Assembly: GCF_049116215.1 (NCBI RefSeq)
Contig: NZ_JAGDZB010000003.1
Location: 496,001-560,000 of the forward strand
From: Shimia sp049116215
Lineage (GTDB): Bacteria; Pseudomonadota; Alphaproteobacteria; Rhodobacterales; Rhodobacteraceae
Direction of reading: 5' to 3'
DNA: 64,000 bases
How positions within the stretch are numbered: position 1 is the stretch's first letter; each line of letters begins with the position of its first letter. Below are positions 43,108-51,089 of the stretch, piece by piece. Below the pieces are notes generated by a model, which saw only the letters and a list, made by a program, of their open reading frames with translations, had not been told where the DNA came from and did no database searches. Made by a program: the position numbers and the translations under genes.

Positions 43108-44193
43108 ATGTCCGACCTGAAACCGCAGAAAATTGATGTCGCGCGCCGACGTGCGCGCGGTGCACAGAGCAATGTGTCGAGCCGCTACGATGCCCAACGT
43201 GAAGAAGTGCACGATGGCTGGGACATACCAGAGGAACGCGCGGGTTTTGCAACTGAGGTGAGTGAGGAGCGGCCGCGCTCGGCTATCACACGAAACACGT
43301 CACCAGACATTCCGTTTGATCGGTCGCTTAATCCGTATCGCGGCTGTGAGCATGGGTGCACCTATTGTTTTGCGCGGCCAACACACGCCTATTTGGGCCT
43401 GTCGCCGGGATTGGATTTTGAAAGCAAACTGGTGGCGCGTCCCAAAGCTGCGGAGGTTTTGGAGAAAGAGCTGCGACGCAAGGGGTACACGCCAAGCCTG
43501 TTGGCAATTGGCACCAATACCGATCCATACCAGCCCATTGAGCGCCGGTACCGGGTTATGCGCTCGGTGCTGGAGGTGTTGCAACGGTTCAACCATCCGG
43601 TGGCGATCACCACCAAAGGCACTTTGGTGGAGCGCGACATTGATGTTTTGAGCGATATGGCGGGGCAGGGTTTGGTACAGGTGGGGATTTCTTTGACCAC
43701 CATGGATGAGGCTCTGTCGCGTGCAATGGAGCCGCGCTGTCCGTTGCCGAACCGACGGTTGGAGACCATCCGGCGCCTAAAGGAGGCGGGCATTCCAGTG
43801 CGTGTGATGTTGGCCCCTGTGGTGCCTGGCTTGACCGACCATGAGGTTGAGGCACTTTTGGAAGCCGCCGCAAGCGCCGGCGCAACTGGAATGGCATGGA
43901 TCATGCTGCGATTGCCAATGGAAGTGGCACCGCTTTTTGAGGAATGGTTGGAGGCGGCGTATCCAGGGCGGGCGGCCAAAGTCTTGGCGCGGATGCGGGA
44001 AATGCATGGCGGGGAGCTTTACCACGCGGAGTTCAACAAGCGAATGCGCGGCGAGGGCATCTATGCAGAGATGATTGCCCAACGGGTTGATAAAGCGCGG
44101 GTGCGATATGGGCTGGACAAAGATATGCCTGCCTTGCGGTGCGACTTGTTTGAGGTGCCGTTTGAGCGGGACGGACAATTGGCGCTTTTCTGA
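43108..44193 (+). CDS. PA0069-family radical SAM protein (SplB/photolyase-like)
   Basis: 361 aa. The radical SAM cluster motif is CEHGCTYC (CX3CX2C) in NPYRGCEHGCTYCFARPTHA, followed by TKGTLVERDIDVLSDMAGQG, VGISLTTMDEALSRAMEPR and PVRVMLAPVVPGLTDHEVE, typical of proteins related to spore photoproduct lyase. By annotation tradition it is a DNA repair photolyase-like protein; the reaction is not established. The LexA box just upstream strongly suggests induction by DNA damage. Confidence 0.88.
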   Translation: MSDLKPQKIDVARRRARGAQSNVSSRYDAQREEVHDGWDIPEERAGFATEVSEERPRSAITRNTSPDIPFDRSLNPYRGCEHGCTYCFARPTHAYLGLSPGLDFESKLVARPKAAEVLEKELRRKGYTPSLLAIGTNTDPYQPIERRYRVMRSVLEVLQRFNHPVAITTKGTLVERDIDVLSDMAGQGLVQVGISLTTMDEALSRAMEPRCPLPNRRLETIRRLKEAGIPVRVMLAPVVPGLTDHEVEALLEAAASAGATGMAWIMLRLPMEVAPLFEEWLEAAYPGRAAKVLARMREMHGGELYHAEFNKRMRGEGIYAEMIAQRVDKARVRYGLDKDMPALRCDLFEVPFERDGQLALF

Positions 44194-44283
44194 AACAGTT
44201 TCAGCTTTTGGTGAAGTCAACACATTGGAAAGTTTCTGCGCCCGAAGGTGCGGGTCTGAACAAATTTCCATTGGAGATAGACT

Positions 44284-45015
44284 ATGAAGCACTTGATAGC
44301 AGTTGCAAGCCTCGCAGTGGCTTGTGTGGCCGGACAGGCCAGCGCCGAGCGTCTGGTTGTGGGCGTCGAAAATATTGAATACCTGCCGCACTACAATTGG
44401 GACGGCACAAATTACACAGGATTTGGGGCGGATCTTTTGTCGGCGTTTGCTGCAGATGAAGGGTTTGAGATCGAGTTCAAAGCGCTGCCGATAACGCGGC
44501 TGATGCAGGCGGTGGTGACCGGGGATGTAGATATGAAATATCCGGACAACGCTTATTGGTCTGCCGAGCTCAAAGACGGTCAAGGTATGGTGTACTCGGA
44601 AGTTGTCGCGGAAGCGGTCGATGGAGTGATGGTGCTGCCCGACCAAGTTGGACGTCCGGTGGAAGACGTGGACAGGCTTGGCACTGTTCTCGGTTTCACG
44701 CCGTACTCTTGGCTGGACCGGATCAACGCGGGTGACGTGGACTTGGCGGAAAATGCAAATTTTATCGGCATGGTTCGTCAGGCGTTGGTTGGGCGTATTG
44801 ACGGCGCTTATGCAAACCAAGACGTGGTGCGGCGCGTTTTGCGTGAACTTGGGAAGGACGAAGATGCGTTGGTGTTTGATGAAAAACTGCCGCATTCGGT
44901 GTCAAATTATCACCTCTCGACAAGTTCGCGCCCGGATGTGGTCGCAGCGTTTGACACGTGGTTGGCGGCAAATGGCGACACTGTGTCGGCGCTGCGTGAG
45001 AAGCACGCCTTTTGA
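44284..45015 (+). CDS. Periplasmic substrate-binding protein (family 3-like)
   Basis: 243 aa with signal peptide MKHLIAVASLAVACVAGQAS cut near ASA-E. The mature part has the family 3 binding-protein layout (YTGFGADLLSAFAADEGFEI, LMQAVVTGDVDM, SALREKHAF at the end). No permease or ATPase is adjacent, so it is an orphan: a sensor or chemotaxis partner or a component shared with a distant transporter. GGAGA precedes the ATG. Ligand unknown. Confidence 0.8.
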   Translation: MKHLIAVASLAVACVAGQASAERLVVGVENIEYLPHYNWDGTNYTGFGADLLSAFAADEGFEIEFKALPITRLMQAVVTGDVDMKYPDNAYWSAELKDGQGMVYSEVVAEAVDGVMVLPDQVGRPVEDVDRLGTVLGFTPYSWLDRINAGDVDLAENANFIGMVRQALVGRIDGAYANQDVVRRVLRELGKDEDALVFDEKLPHSVSNYHLSTSSRPDVVAAFDTWLAANGDTVSALREKHAF

Positions 45016-45036
45016 GCGGGTTTTCTTCCTACGAAA

Positions 45037-45071
45037 AATGGTCATAGGCGGTCGGCTGCCTATGACCCATT
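45037..45071. repeat. Strong inverted repeat downstream of the binding-protein gene
   Basis: GGTCATAGGC (45040-45049) and GCCTATGACC (45058-45067) pair perfectly, with extra pairs outside through one bulge. The A run on its left makes a T-tract only for the minus strand. It may be the 3' end of the binding-protein transcript or part of the nuclease promoter region. Confidence 0.6.
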
Positions 45072-45149
45072 GGGTCGTGGTGGGGATGTGACACAGGTCT
45101 GACCACATGATAGTGCGGACCCACCACTCACTCACGACTGAAGACCAAC

Positions 45150-45536
45150 ATGAAAAGATTGATTGCGGTTGCCGTTTTGGCGACCACGCCTGTTTGGGCG
45201 GATGTGCAGGTGCGCGATGCGGACACAATTGTTCTAAACGGGACGCCTGTTCGGTTCCAAGGTGTTGATGCGCCGGAGCTCAAGACCCGCGCCGGCAAAG
45301 ACGCCAAGCGGTGGACCGTGATTTACTTGCGCGGCAAAAAGGTGTCCTGTGACCTGACCAGGGAGCGGTCCTATGATCGCTACATCGGCGTGTGTTATGC
45401 GGATGGGCAGGACATTGGCGCAGCAGTGATTGCGGCCGGTCATGCATTGGATTGTGCGCAGTACTCCGGTGAGCGGTATCGGCAATTTGAGCAGGCGTCG
45501 GCCAAGAGCCGGATCAAACGGGCAGGGTATTGCTGA
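45150..45536 (+). CDS. Secreted thermonuclease-like (SNase) protein
   Basis: 128 aa. Signal peptide MKRLIAVAVLATTPVWA, then an OB-fold nuclease core: VRDADTIVLNGTPVRFQGVD with the RFQGVDAPEL motif, RSYDRYIGVCYADGQDIG and the Cys-rich end (HALDCAQYSGERY, AGYC). It is shorter than staphylococcal nuclease but typical of small periplasmic homologues. Probably degrades nucleic acid outside the cytoplasm; activity not proven. Confidence 0.82.
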   Translation: MKRLIAVAVLATTPVWADVQVRDADTIVLNGTPVRFQGVDAPELKTRAGKDAKRWTVIYLRGKKVSCDLTRERSYDRYIGVCYADGQDIGAAVIAAGHALDCAQYSGERYRQFEQASAKSRIKRAGYC

Positions 45537-45699
45537 GTGTCACAAAAGTCTTTGGCGTTCCTCTGATTTAGAGCCTGTTGTGATGTCCCGTTCTTCTTCT
45601 TGATAGTTGCTTTGTTATCGATGCAAGGTGGGCGCATTTCTTTTGACACGTTGGGGCACGTTTGTGTCTGGACGTGTTGCGCTTTCAAAGGACTTTGTG

Positions 45700-46308
45700 A
45701 TGCCCTGGATCGATACGGTCGCCTACGACGACGCCGACGGAAAACTGAAGATGCTCTATGATCGGGTGAAAGGCCCGGACAACAACGTCGACAACATCAT
45801 GATGATGCACAGCCTGCGGCCCCATACGATGGAGGGGCATATGGCGATCTACAAGTATGTTTTGCATCACAGCGGCAACACGGTGCCAAAGTGGTTTTTG
45901 GAAACGCTGGGGGTTTGGGTCAGTTCGCTTAATGAATGTGACTATTGCGTGGAGCATCATTTTGCTGGTTTGAAACGGTTGCTGGCAGATGATGCGCGGG
46001 CAGACGGTATTCGCCAAGCGATTGAGGCACGCGACATCGCGCGCGCGCCGCTGGATGACAAGCAAAAGTTGGCTATGGAATATGCCCGACAATTGACGCG
46101 GGATGCAGCTGGACTAAGCGAAAAACTGATTGTTCAGCTGCGGGACGCCGGGTTCAGCGATGGTGAGATTTTGGAAATCAATCAGGTATCGGCCTATTTT
46201 GGCTATGCCAACCGCACCGTCTTGGGGCTTGGATGTTCCACTAAGGGGGACATTCTGGGGCTCTCGCCCAACAACTCGGACAATCCTGACGACTGGAACC
46301 ACACTTAA
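45700..46308 (+). CDS. Peroxidase-related enzyme (AhpD/CMD-like)
   Basis: 202 aa from MPWIDTVAYDDADGKLKMLY (ATG at 45700 with AAAGGAC upstream; the frame is open to 45607). The AhpD-like active site is LNECDYCVEHHFAG, with a CxxC-type pair and following histidines. Such proteins use the two cysteines as alkylhydroperoxidase or redox relays. About 160 bp upstream are non-coding; a consensus TTGACA lies at 45643-45648 but without a good -10. Ends just before a bidirectional terminator. Confidence 0.85.
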   Translation: MPWIDTVAYDDADGKLKMLYDRVKGPDNNVDNIMMMHSLRPHTMEGHMAIYKYVLHHSGNTVPKWFLETLGVWVSSLNECDYCVEHHFAGLKRLLADDARADGIRQAIEARDIARAPLDDKQKLAMEYARQLTRDAAGLSEKLIVQLRDAGFSDGEILEINQVSAYFGYANRTVLGLGCSTKGDILGLSPNNSDNPDDWNHT

Positions 46309-46312
46309 ACAA

Positions 46313-46337
46313 AAAGCCCGGACAATATCCGGGCTTT
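46313..46337. terminator. Bidirectional terminator between the peroxidase-like gene and bmt
   Basis: AAAGCCCGGA (46313-46322) pairs with TCCGGGCTTT (46328-46337), a perfect 10-bp stem with A run before and T run after. It lies between convergent genes and can serve both. Confidence 0.85.
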
Positions 46338-46359
46338 CAAAGGGTAATCTGCAGTTGGC

Positions 46360-47379
46360 TTAACCGCGGCGGCGGCGACCGCGACGCTCGCGGGCCGGCG
46401 CGGCGGCGTCATCACCGGTGCCGTCGTTGGCAGAAGAAAAGCCGCCCAGTTTCTCAGCAATCAGCTCGAGGCTTGGACGCTCTCCGCGAGGGCGGGTTTC
46501 CAAAGCTTCGCGCATGGCTTTGAGGTGGTGGGCCATGGTGCCACAGCAGCCACCAATAATGGTGGCGCCACAGTCGCGCGCCATCACGGCATAGTCCGCC
46601 ATCAGCTCCGGCGTGCCATCGTAGTGGATGTGGCCGTCGTGATATTTTGGAATACCTGCGTTGCCTTTGGCCACAATAGGTGTCTCGGTGCCTTGGGCAG
46701 AAAAGCCCAGCACGGTGCGCAACAAGTCTGGCGCGCCGGTGCCGCAGTTGGCGCCAAAACCCAATGGGGTGTTGGGCAGCGCATCGACCATTTGCACCAT
46801 ATCAGCAGAGGTCACACCCATCATGGTGCGGCCTGCGGTGTCAAAGCTCATGGTGCCAACCCAAGGCATGTCGGCCAAAGCAAAGGCTTCGGCGGCGGCT
46901 TTGTATTCTTCTGGTGCAGAAATGGTTTCCAGCCACAATACGTCGGCGCCGCCTTCTTTCAGGCCTTCGGCTTGTTCGTGGAACATTTCAACAGCGTCTG
47001 CATGCGATAGACTGCCCACAGGTTCCATGATGTCGCCCGTTGGGCCAACAGAGCCTGCGACAATCACAGGACGGCCCGCAGCATCCGCCACGTCGCGGCC
47101 AATCTCGGCGGCGAGGCGGTTCAATTCATGCACGCGGTTTTGGGCGTCGTGCAGCTTCAGGCGGGAGGCGTTGCCGCCAAAGGAGTTGGTCAGGAAGATG
47201 TCTGAGCCGTTGTCGACCGCGAGGCTGTAGAGCTTTTTGATGTTCTGCGGTTCATCAGCATTCCAGAGCTCCGGTGCATCACCTGAGCTGAGGCCCATGT
47301 TAAACAGGTTGGTGCCGGTGGCGCCGTCGGCCATGAGCCAGTCACGGGTTTCCAAAAGCTTGGAGAGGGCGTTGGTCAT
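46360..47379 (-). CDS. bmt: Homocysteine S-methyltransferase (betaine-homocysteine type)
   Basis: 339 aa. Start MTNALSKLLETRDWLMADGA; the substrate and zinc regions are FLTNSFGGNASRLKLHD (first motif), GFGANCGTGAPDLL (first zinc Cys) and IIGGCCGTMAHHLKAM (Cys pair). It transfers a methyl group to homocysteine to make methionine; the donor may be betaine or a methylated corrinoid protein such as the product of 42189-42887. The C-terminus ends in an Arg-rich tail (RERRGRRRRG). AAGGAG lies 6 nt before the ATG at 47379; the upstream leader is strongly palindromic. Confidence 0.88.
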   Translation of the reverse strand: MTNALSKLLETRDWLMADGATGTNLFNMGLSSGDAPELWNADEPQNIKKLYSLAVDNGSDIFLTNSFGGNASRLKLHDAQNRVHELNRLAAEIGRDVADAAGRPVIVAGSVGPTGDIMEPVGSLSHADAVEMFHEQAEGLKEGGADVLWLETISAPEEYKAAAEAFALADMPWVGTMSFDTAGRTMMGVTSADMVQMVDALPNTPLGFGANCGTGAPDLLRTVLGFSAQGTETPIVAKGNAGIPKYHDGHIHYDGTPELMADYAVMARDCGATIIGGCCGTMAHHLKAMREALETRPRGERPSLELIAEKLGGFSSANDGTGDDAAAPARERRGRRRRG

Positions 47380-47395
47380 CAGAAACTCCTTAAGG

Positions 47396-47452
47396 CGCGG
47401 CGCGCCGCGTGTCAGTTGCGCTGCGATGTGCCACGGGAGGCGTCGAGGCACA
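47396..47452 (-). promoter_or_regulatory. Structured leader upstream of bmt
   Basis: On the minus strand, TGTGCC (47452-47447) pairs with GGCACA (47432-47427); then a 14-bp perfect palindrome CGCGGCGCGCCGCG (47409-47396) is followed by CCTTAAGGAG, in which the ribosome binding site itself is part of an 8-bp palindrome. It could be a translation-control leader. It does not match any riboswitch I recognise. Confidence 0.35.
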
Positions 47453-47512
47453 ACTTAATTTGATGCAAGACCATTATTAGGCTGAGGACAGGTAAGAATC
47501 CGACGGCACGGT

Positions 47513-49378
47513 CTACTGGCACGCTATCGGGGTTGCTGGTGTGCTGCGCAAGTTCACCGCGCGTGTCAGATCAAGTGCGGCCAAGCTGAGCTGTGCCGGA
47601 CCCGGTGCTGCCATGAAAAGCGGTTCCCAACGGGGGGAAAAACAGGCTTTGAACTGGCGCAGACCTGCGCCGCCCGCATGTTTGAAATGGTAGCTGCGGA
47701 TTTTTCGTTCCAGAGCGGTTTTGCCTTCGGGCAGGGCTGGCGCTGCGGCCAGAGAGAACCGTGGCACGTCGGCGTGGGCTGCCACTTCGATGGCGCTTTG
47801 TACCAATTGGTGCATGGTGCCGTCAGGGGCTTCGGGCAGCACGCGCATCAGGTCGAGACACCATTCATGGGCGGTGGCGTGGAAGCTTACAAAACCGACA
47901 AGCTGGTCTTCTTTGAACGCGAGGAAGACAGTCTGGCAACCAACATAAAAATCCTCAAACCGGCCCATGGTCAGACCTTTGGGGATGCCGTGTTTGGCTT
48001 CCCAAGCGGAAGTGACCTTTGCCATGTCGCCCAGTGGCAGCTGATGCGCACCTGGCTGAGAGACGCGAACGCCAGCTTTCTCGGCGTTGCGTAGTTTGCG
48101 GCGTAGTTGTCGATAAGTGGACCCAGCGGTTGTGTGCCTGGCTGGTGCCAGCACAGCTTCGTCAGAAATATGCACCACGGCCCAACCAGCCTTGCGGGTT
48201 TTTACGGCTTGGCGGGAGGAGATTTTGTATTTGCAGGCGATGCGGTTTTGCGCACGAGCGGCGTGTTTGAGTGGGCGGGCCATGGCGTGGGCGTCGCCTT
48301 CGATGGGGTCAAACAGGGCCACCAGGGTTTGGCCAATGCGCACGGCGCCGTAGCGGCCTGCGTCACAGGACAGCAGCGCGCCGCCGTTTTGACGGATCAC
48401 GCCAAGTTCGGCACGGCTCACAGTGGTGAGAGGTGCATTGTCGTAGGCCTCATAGGCTCGGTGCTGACGAGGGGCGCGTGCAGGTCGTGGTTTGGTGAGG
48501 TGGCGCAGGAACACCAAGCCAGCCAAGAGCGCGGGCAAAGCATAGTAGATGGCGCGGAATGCCAGGACACCTGCCAGCAGAGCCGCTTCTGGTTGATGAG
48601 GCAGCATCGCCAGGAGGGTCAGCTCAAATGGACCGACACCACCGGGAGTGCCGGAGAAAATGGCGGCACCAAGAGCAATTAGGAAGACTGGCAGCAAGAC
48701 GGCAAAGCTCAGCGTCAGTTCGGGTGGGAGCAGTACGTAGAGCGCCAGAGCTGCAAAGATGGTGTCGATCAGACATAAGCTTAGCAGTGCGGCCATGGCA
48801 GGCAATGTTGGCAAGCTCAAGCGGCTGCCTTGGCGTGGCAGAACGGGGAACACAAAAGCAAACACCACAACAAGTGCCGCAACAGCCAGAATGACCGGCG
48901 GCAAGAAGGCGGGCACATGCGGGGTGGGTAGGACCAATGCGGCGATGGCGATGGTCACGGCCATCGCTGCCAAAAAAGTCACGGTGACAAAGGCGGTGAT
49001 GCGGGCTGCGTCTTTGAGCGACAGATCAGGCATCATGCGCCAGCGAACAAAAGTGCCAACAACGGCGCCGGCGCCCAAGGTTTGGCCCAGACCAATGGAC
49101 GTCGCGCCAACGGTCATGGCTTCCGACGTGCTGCGGTGCATCTGAAAATGCCGCTGCGCGATCACATCATAACGAGAGACGGCCAAAAAACTGAGTGCTG
49201 AGAAGGTGAGGGCAAGGCCCCATTGCCAGGCCGCGGCGGAGAGCACCGAGGCCCAAAGTGCGCCATAGTCGACATCGTCAACCTGCTCAGAAAGTAGCCA
49301 AAGGCAAACCGCGCCAAAGGCAAACGGCCAAATCCGGCGCAGACAAGTCTGCGCAATTTTCAACTTTGATGTCTTCAA
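47513..49378 (-). CDS. MprF-like membrane protein (flippase plus DUF2156 transferase)
   Basis: 621 aa. The first ~300 residues hold about eight membrane helices of the lysylphosphatidylglycerol synthase/flippase type, with FSGTPGGVGPFELTLLAM as the conserved loop. Residues about 320-600 are a cytoplasmic GNAT-like DUF2156 domain (STYRQLRRKLRNAEKAGVRV, VFLAFKEDQLVGFVSFH, EWCLDLMRVLPEAPDGTMH). Full MprF proteins attach lysine or alanine to phosphatidylglycerol; the amino acid here is unknown and membrane charge modification is an inference. Upstream of the start lies the terminator of the ATPase inhibitor gene. Confidence 0.78.
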   Translation of the reverse strand: MKTSKLKIAQTCLRRIWPFAFGAVCLWLLSEQVDDVDYGALWASVLSAAAWQWGLALTFSALSFLAVSRYDVIAQRHFQMHRSTSEAMTVGATSIGLGQTLGAGAVVGTFVRWRMMPDLSLKDAARITAFVTVTFLAAMAVTIAIAALVLPTPHVPAFLPPVILAVAALVVVFAFVFPVLPRQGSRLSLPTLPAMAALLSLCLIDTIFAALALYVLLPPELTLSFAVLLPVFLIALGAAIFSGTPGGVGPFELTLLAMLPHQPEAALLAGVLAFRAIYYALPALLAGLVFLRHLTKPRPARAPRQHRAYEAYDNAPLTTVSRAELGVIRQNGGALLSCDAGRYGAVRIGQTLVALFDPIEGDAHAMARPLKHAARAQNRIACKYKISSRQAVKTRKAGWAVVHISDEAVLAPARHTTAGSTYRQLRRKLRNAEKAGVRVSQPGAHQLPLGDMAKVTSAWEAKHGIPKGLTMGRFEDFYVGCQTVFLAFKEDQLVGFVSFHATAHEWCLDLMRVLPEAPDGTMHQLVQSAIEVAAHADVPRFSLAAAPALPEGKTALERKIRSYHFKHAGGAGLRQFKACFSPRWEPLFMAAPGPAQLSLAALDLTRAVNLRSTPATPIACQ

Positions 49379-49469
49379 GGTTCCCGCCCCAAATCGTTAC
49401 CTGTCCCAAGTGACCCAAATCGCTATCGGATGCGTGGTTTCGGCCGCCTTAACAAAGACAATTGGAGCT

Positions 49470-49500
49470 AAAAAAACGCGCGAGCCGAAGCCCGCGCGTT
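49470..49500 (-). terminator. Intrinsic terminator of the ATPase inhibitor gene
   Basis: AACGCGCG (49475-49482) pairs with CGCGCGTT (49493-49500); on the minus strand the stem is followed by a T run. Located 26 bp after the inhibitor stop codon. Confidence 0.85.
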
Positions 49501-49525
49501 GTAATTTCTAGGGGATTTGAAGGGA

Positions 49526-49840
49526 TCAGGCCTCGGTGGCCAGTTCTTCTTTTGCAGCGGCGAGAGCTTCGCGGCGTTTGGCGCGGATGGTCTGCTCGTC
49601 CGCCTTGTCGCCAAGATCCCCAACAACCTTGCGGATCACATCATCATGACCTGCTTCCTCAAAATCTGCGGCGATCACAGTTTTGGCGTAGTCTTCGGCT
49701 TTTGCACCGGACTTGCCCAACAGTTCAGCAGCCCAAAGTCCGAGCTTTTTGTTTGCACGGGCCTCTGCCTTGAACTTCATCTCTTCGTCATGCGCAAACT
49801 TGGCCTCAAAGGCGGCTTCGCGGTCGTCAAATGCGTTCAT
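49526..49840 (-). CDS. F1-ATPase inhibitor zeta subunit (DUF1476)
   Basis: 104 aa all-helical protein beginning MNAFDDREAAFEAKFAHDEE, matching the zeta subunit first described in Paracoccus denitrificans, whose N-terminus blocks reverse ATP hydrolysis by F1 (family knowledge). The following LWAAELLGKSGAKAEDYAKT and VIRKVVGDLGDKAD are conserved. Placed next to purC as usual in Rhodobacterales. Upstream on its strand is a consensus -10 TATAAT (plus strand 49874-49879). Confidence 0.92.
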   Translation of the reverse strand: MNAFDDREAAFEAKFAHDEEMKFKAEARANKKLGLWAAELLGKSGAKAEDYAKTVIAADFEEAGHDDVIRKVVGDLGDKADEQTIRAKRREALAAAKEELATEA

Positions 49841-49899
49841 TTATGAACTCCTCCATAACCATAGGATGTCACAATTATAATATGATCATCCACATGGCC

Positions 49900-49930
49900 T
49901 GTCGCAAGAGTAAGCCGTGAGCTTGCGACA
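49900..49930. promoter_or_regulatory. Perfect 9-bp inverted repeat in the zeta/purC divergent region
   Basis: TGTCGCAAG (49900-49908), 13 bp, CTTGCGACA (49922-49930). It lies between the two divergent starts, just upstream of the probable -10 for the zeta gene. The sequence could be an operator for a dimeric repressor of both genes or an RNA hairpin in the purC leader. Confidence 0.4.
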
Positions 49931-49996
49931 ATGCTATCCATCCATTAAGAGGGCGAACAAATTCGGGACTCATCCCGGAAGAGAAGGAATGTAGCC

Positions 49997-50752
49997 ATGG
50001 CCCGCGGCAAAAAAATCTATGAAGGCAAAGCCAAGATTCTGTTTGAGGGCCCTGAGCCGGGCACCATTGTCCAGTACTTCAAAGATGACGCCACTGCGTT
50101 CAACGCGGAAAAGAAAGACGTGATTGACGGCAAAGGTGTGTTGAACAACCGCCTAAGCGAATATTTCATGACCGGCCTGACGCAGGTTGGTGTGCCAACA
50201 CACTTCCTCAAGCGCCTGAATATGCGTGAGCAGTTGGTGCGCAATTGTGAGATCATTCCTTTGGAAGTGATCGTGCGCAATTTTGCGGCGGGTTCTATGA
50301 GCAAGCGGTTGGGCATTGAAGAAGGCACACAGCTGCCACGCCCGATCGTGGAATACTGCTACAAAGACGACAGCCTGGGTGATCCGCTGGTGTCTGAAGA
50401 GCACATCGCTGCCTTTGGCTGGGCCAGCCAGCAGGATATGGACGATATTCTTGGCCTGGCGCTGCGCGTGAACGACTGGTTGAGCGGCGTGATGTTTGGT
50501 GTTGGTATCCGCTTGATCGATTTCAAAATTGAGATTGGACGGGTGTATGAAGGCGACTTCCAGCGCTTGGTTCTGGCGGATGAAATCAGCCCGGACAGCT
50601 GCCGCCTCTGGGACATCGAAACCGGGCGCAAGCTCGACAAGGACGTGTTCCGCCGTGACCTTGGCAGCCTGACCGATGCCTATGCCGAAGTGGCGCGCCG
50701 CCTTGGTGTGCTGCCCAAAGGCACCGGCCCCAAGCCAACGCTTGTAAGCTGA
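49997..50752 (+). CDS. purC: Phosphoribosylaminoimidazole-succinocarboxamide synthase
   Basis: 251 aa. KKIYEGKAKILFEG at the start, VIVRNFAAGSMSKRLGIEEG and LIDFKIEIGRVYEGDF are the SAICAR synthetase signatures. It adds aspartate to CAIR in purine synthesis. GAAGAGAAGGAAT precedes the ATG. First of purC-purS-purQ; purL is not in the window. Confidence 0.97.
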   Translation: MARGKKIYEGKAKILFEGPEPGTIVQYFKDDATAFNAEKKDVIDGKGVLNNRLSEYFMTGLTQVGVPTHFLKRLNMREQLVRNCEIIPLEVIVRNFAAGSMSKRLGIEEGTQLPRPIVEYCYKDDSLGDPLVSEEHIAAFGWASQQDMDDILGLALRVNDWLSGVMFGVGIRLIDFKIEIGRVYEGDFQRLVLADEISPDSCRLWDIETGRKLDKDVFRRDLGSLTDAYAEVARRLGVLPKGTGPKPTLVS

Positions 50753-50858
50753 TCCAGACCTAAGCCAGCTGCGCCCAACTTTGGGCGCGGTTGGAAAGAC
50801 AATTTTTGGTAAGAAAAGCGGGACAGTCCCGCCACATGCCCAATTGGAGAGAGACCAA

Positions 50859-51089
50859 ATGAAAGCCCGCGTATATGTCATGCTGAAGAACGGCGTTCTG
50901 GATCCACAAGGTGAGGCCGTGCGTCACGCGCTTGGCAGTCTTGGTTTTGATGGTGTCGAAGGTGTACGGCAGGGCAAGGTGATCGAGTTGGATCTGGCAG
51001 AAGGTTCCACCGAGGCAACCGTGACCGAGATGTGTGAGAAGCTGCTCGCCAACACGGTGATCGAAAGCTACCGGGTGGAGATGGGCTGA
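50859..51089 (+). CDS. purS: FGAM synthase subunit PurS
   Basis: 76 aa small subunit of the three-part formylglycinamidine ribonucleotide synthase (PurSQL). Starts MKARVYVMLKNGVLDPQGEA; the RQGKVIELDL and CEKLLANTVIESYRV segments match. The ATG at 50859 with GGAGAGAG upstream is preferred to the longer frame. Its TGA shares a base with the purQ ATG. Confidence 0.96.
   Translation: MKARVYVMLKNGVLDPQGEAVRHALGSLGFDGVEGVRQGKVIELDLAEGSTEATVTEMCEKLLANTVIESYRVEMG

Noticed and set aside
43777..44895. Minus-strand ORF of 372 codons spanning two plus-strand genes
   Set aside because: It crosses the radical-SAM and binding-protein genes, both of which are well supported; shadow frame.
45643..45671. 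Promoter with TTGACA before the AhpD-like gene
   Set aside because: The -35 is perfect but no acceptable -10 lies at 16-18 bp.
47380..47512. SAM- or SAH-type riboswitch before bmt
   Set aside because: The stems seen do not match the consensus of SAM-II, SAM-V, SAM/SAH or SAH riboswitches that I remember; kept only as an unnamed structured leader.
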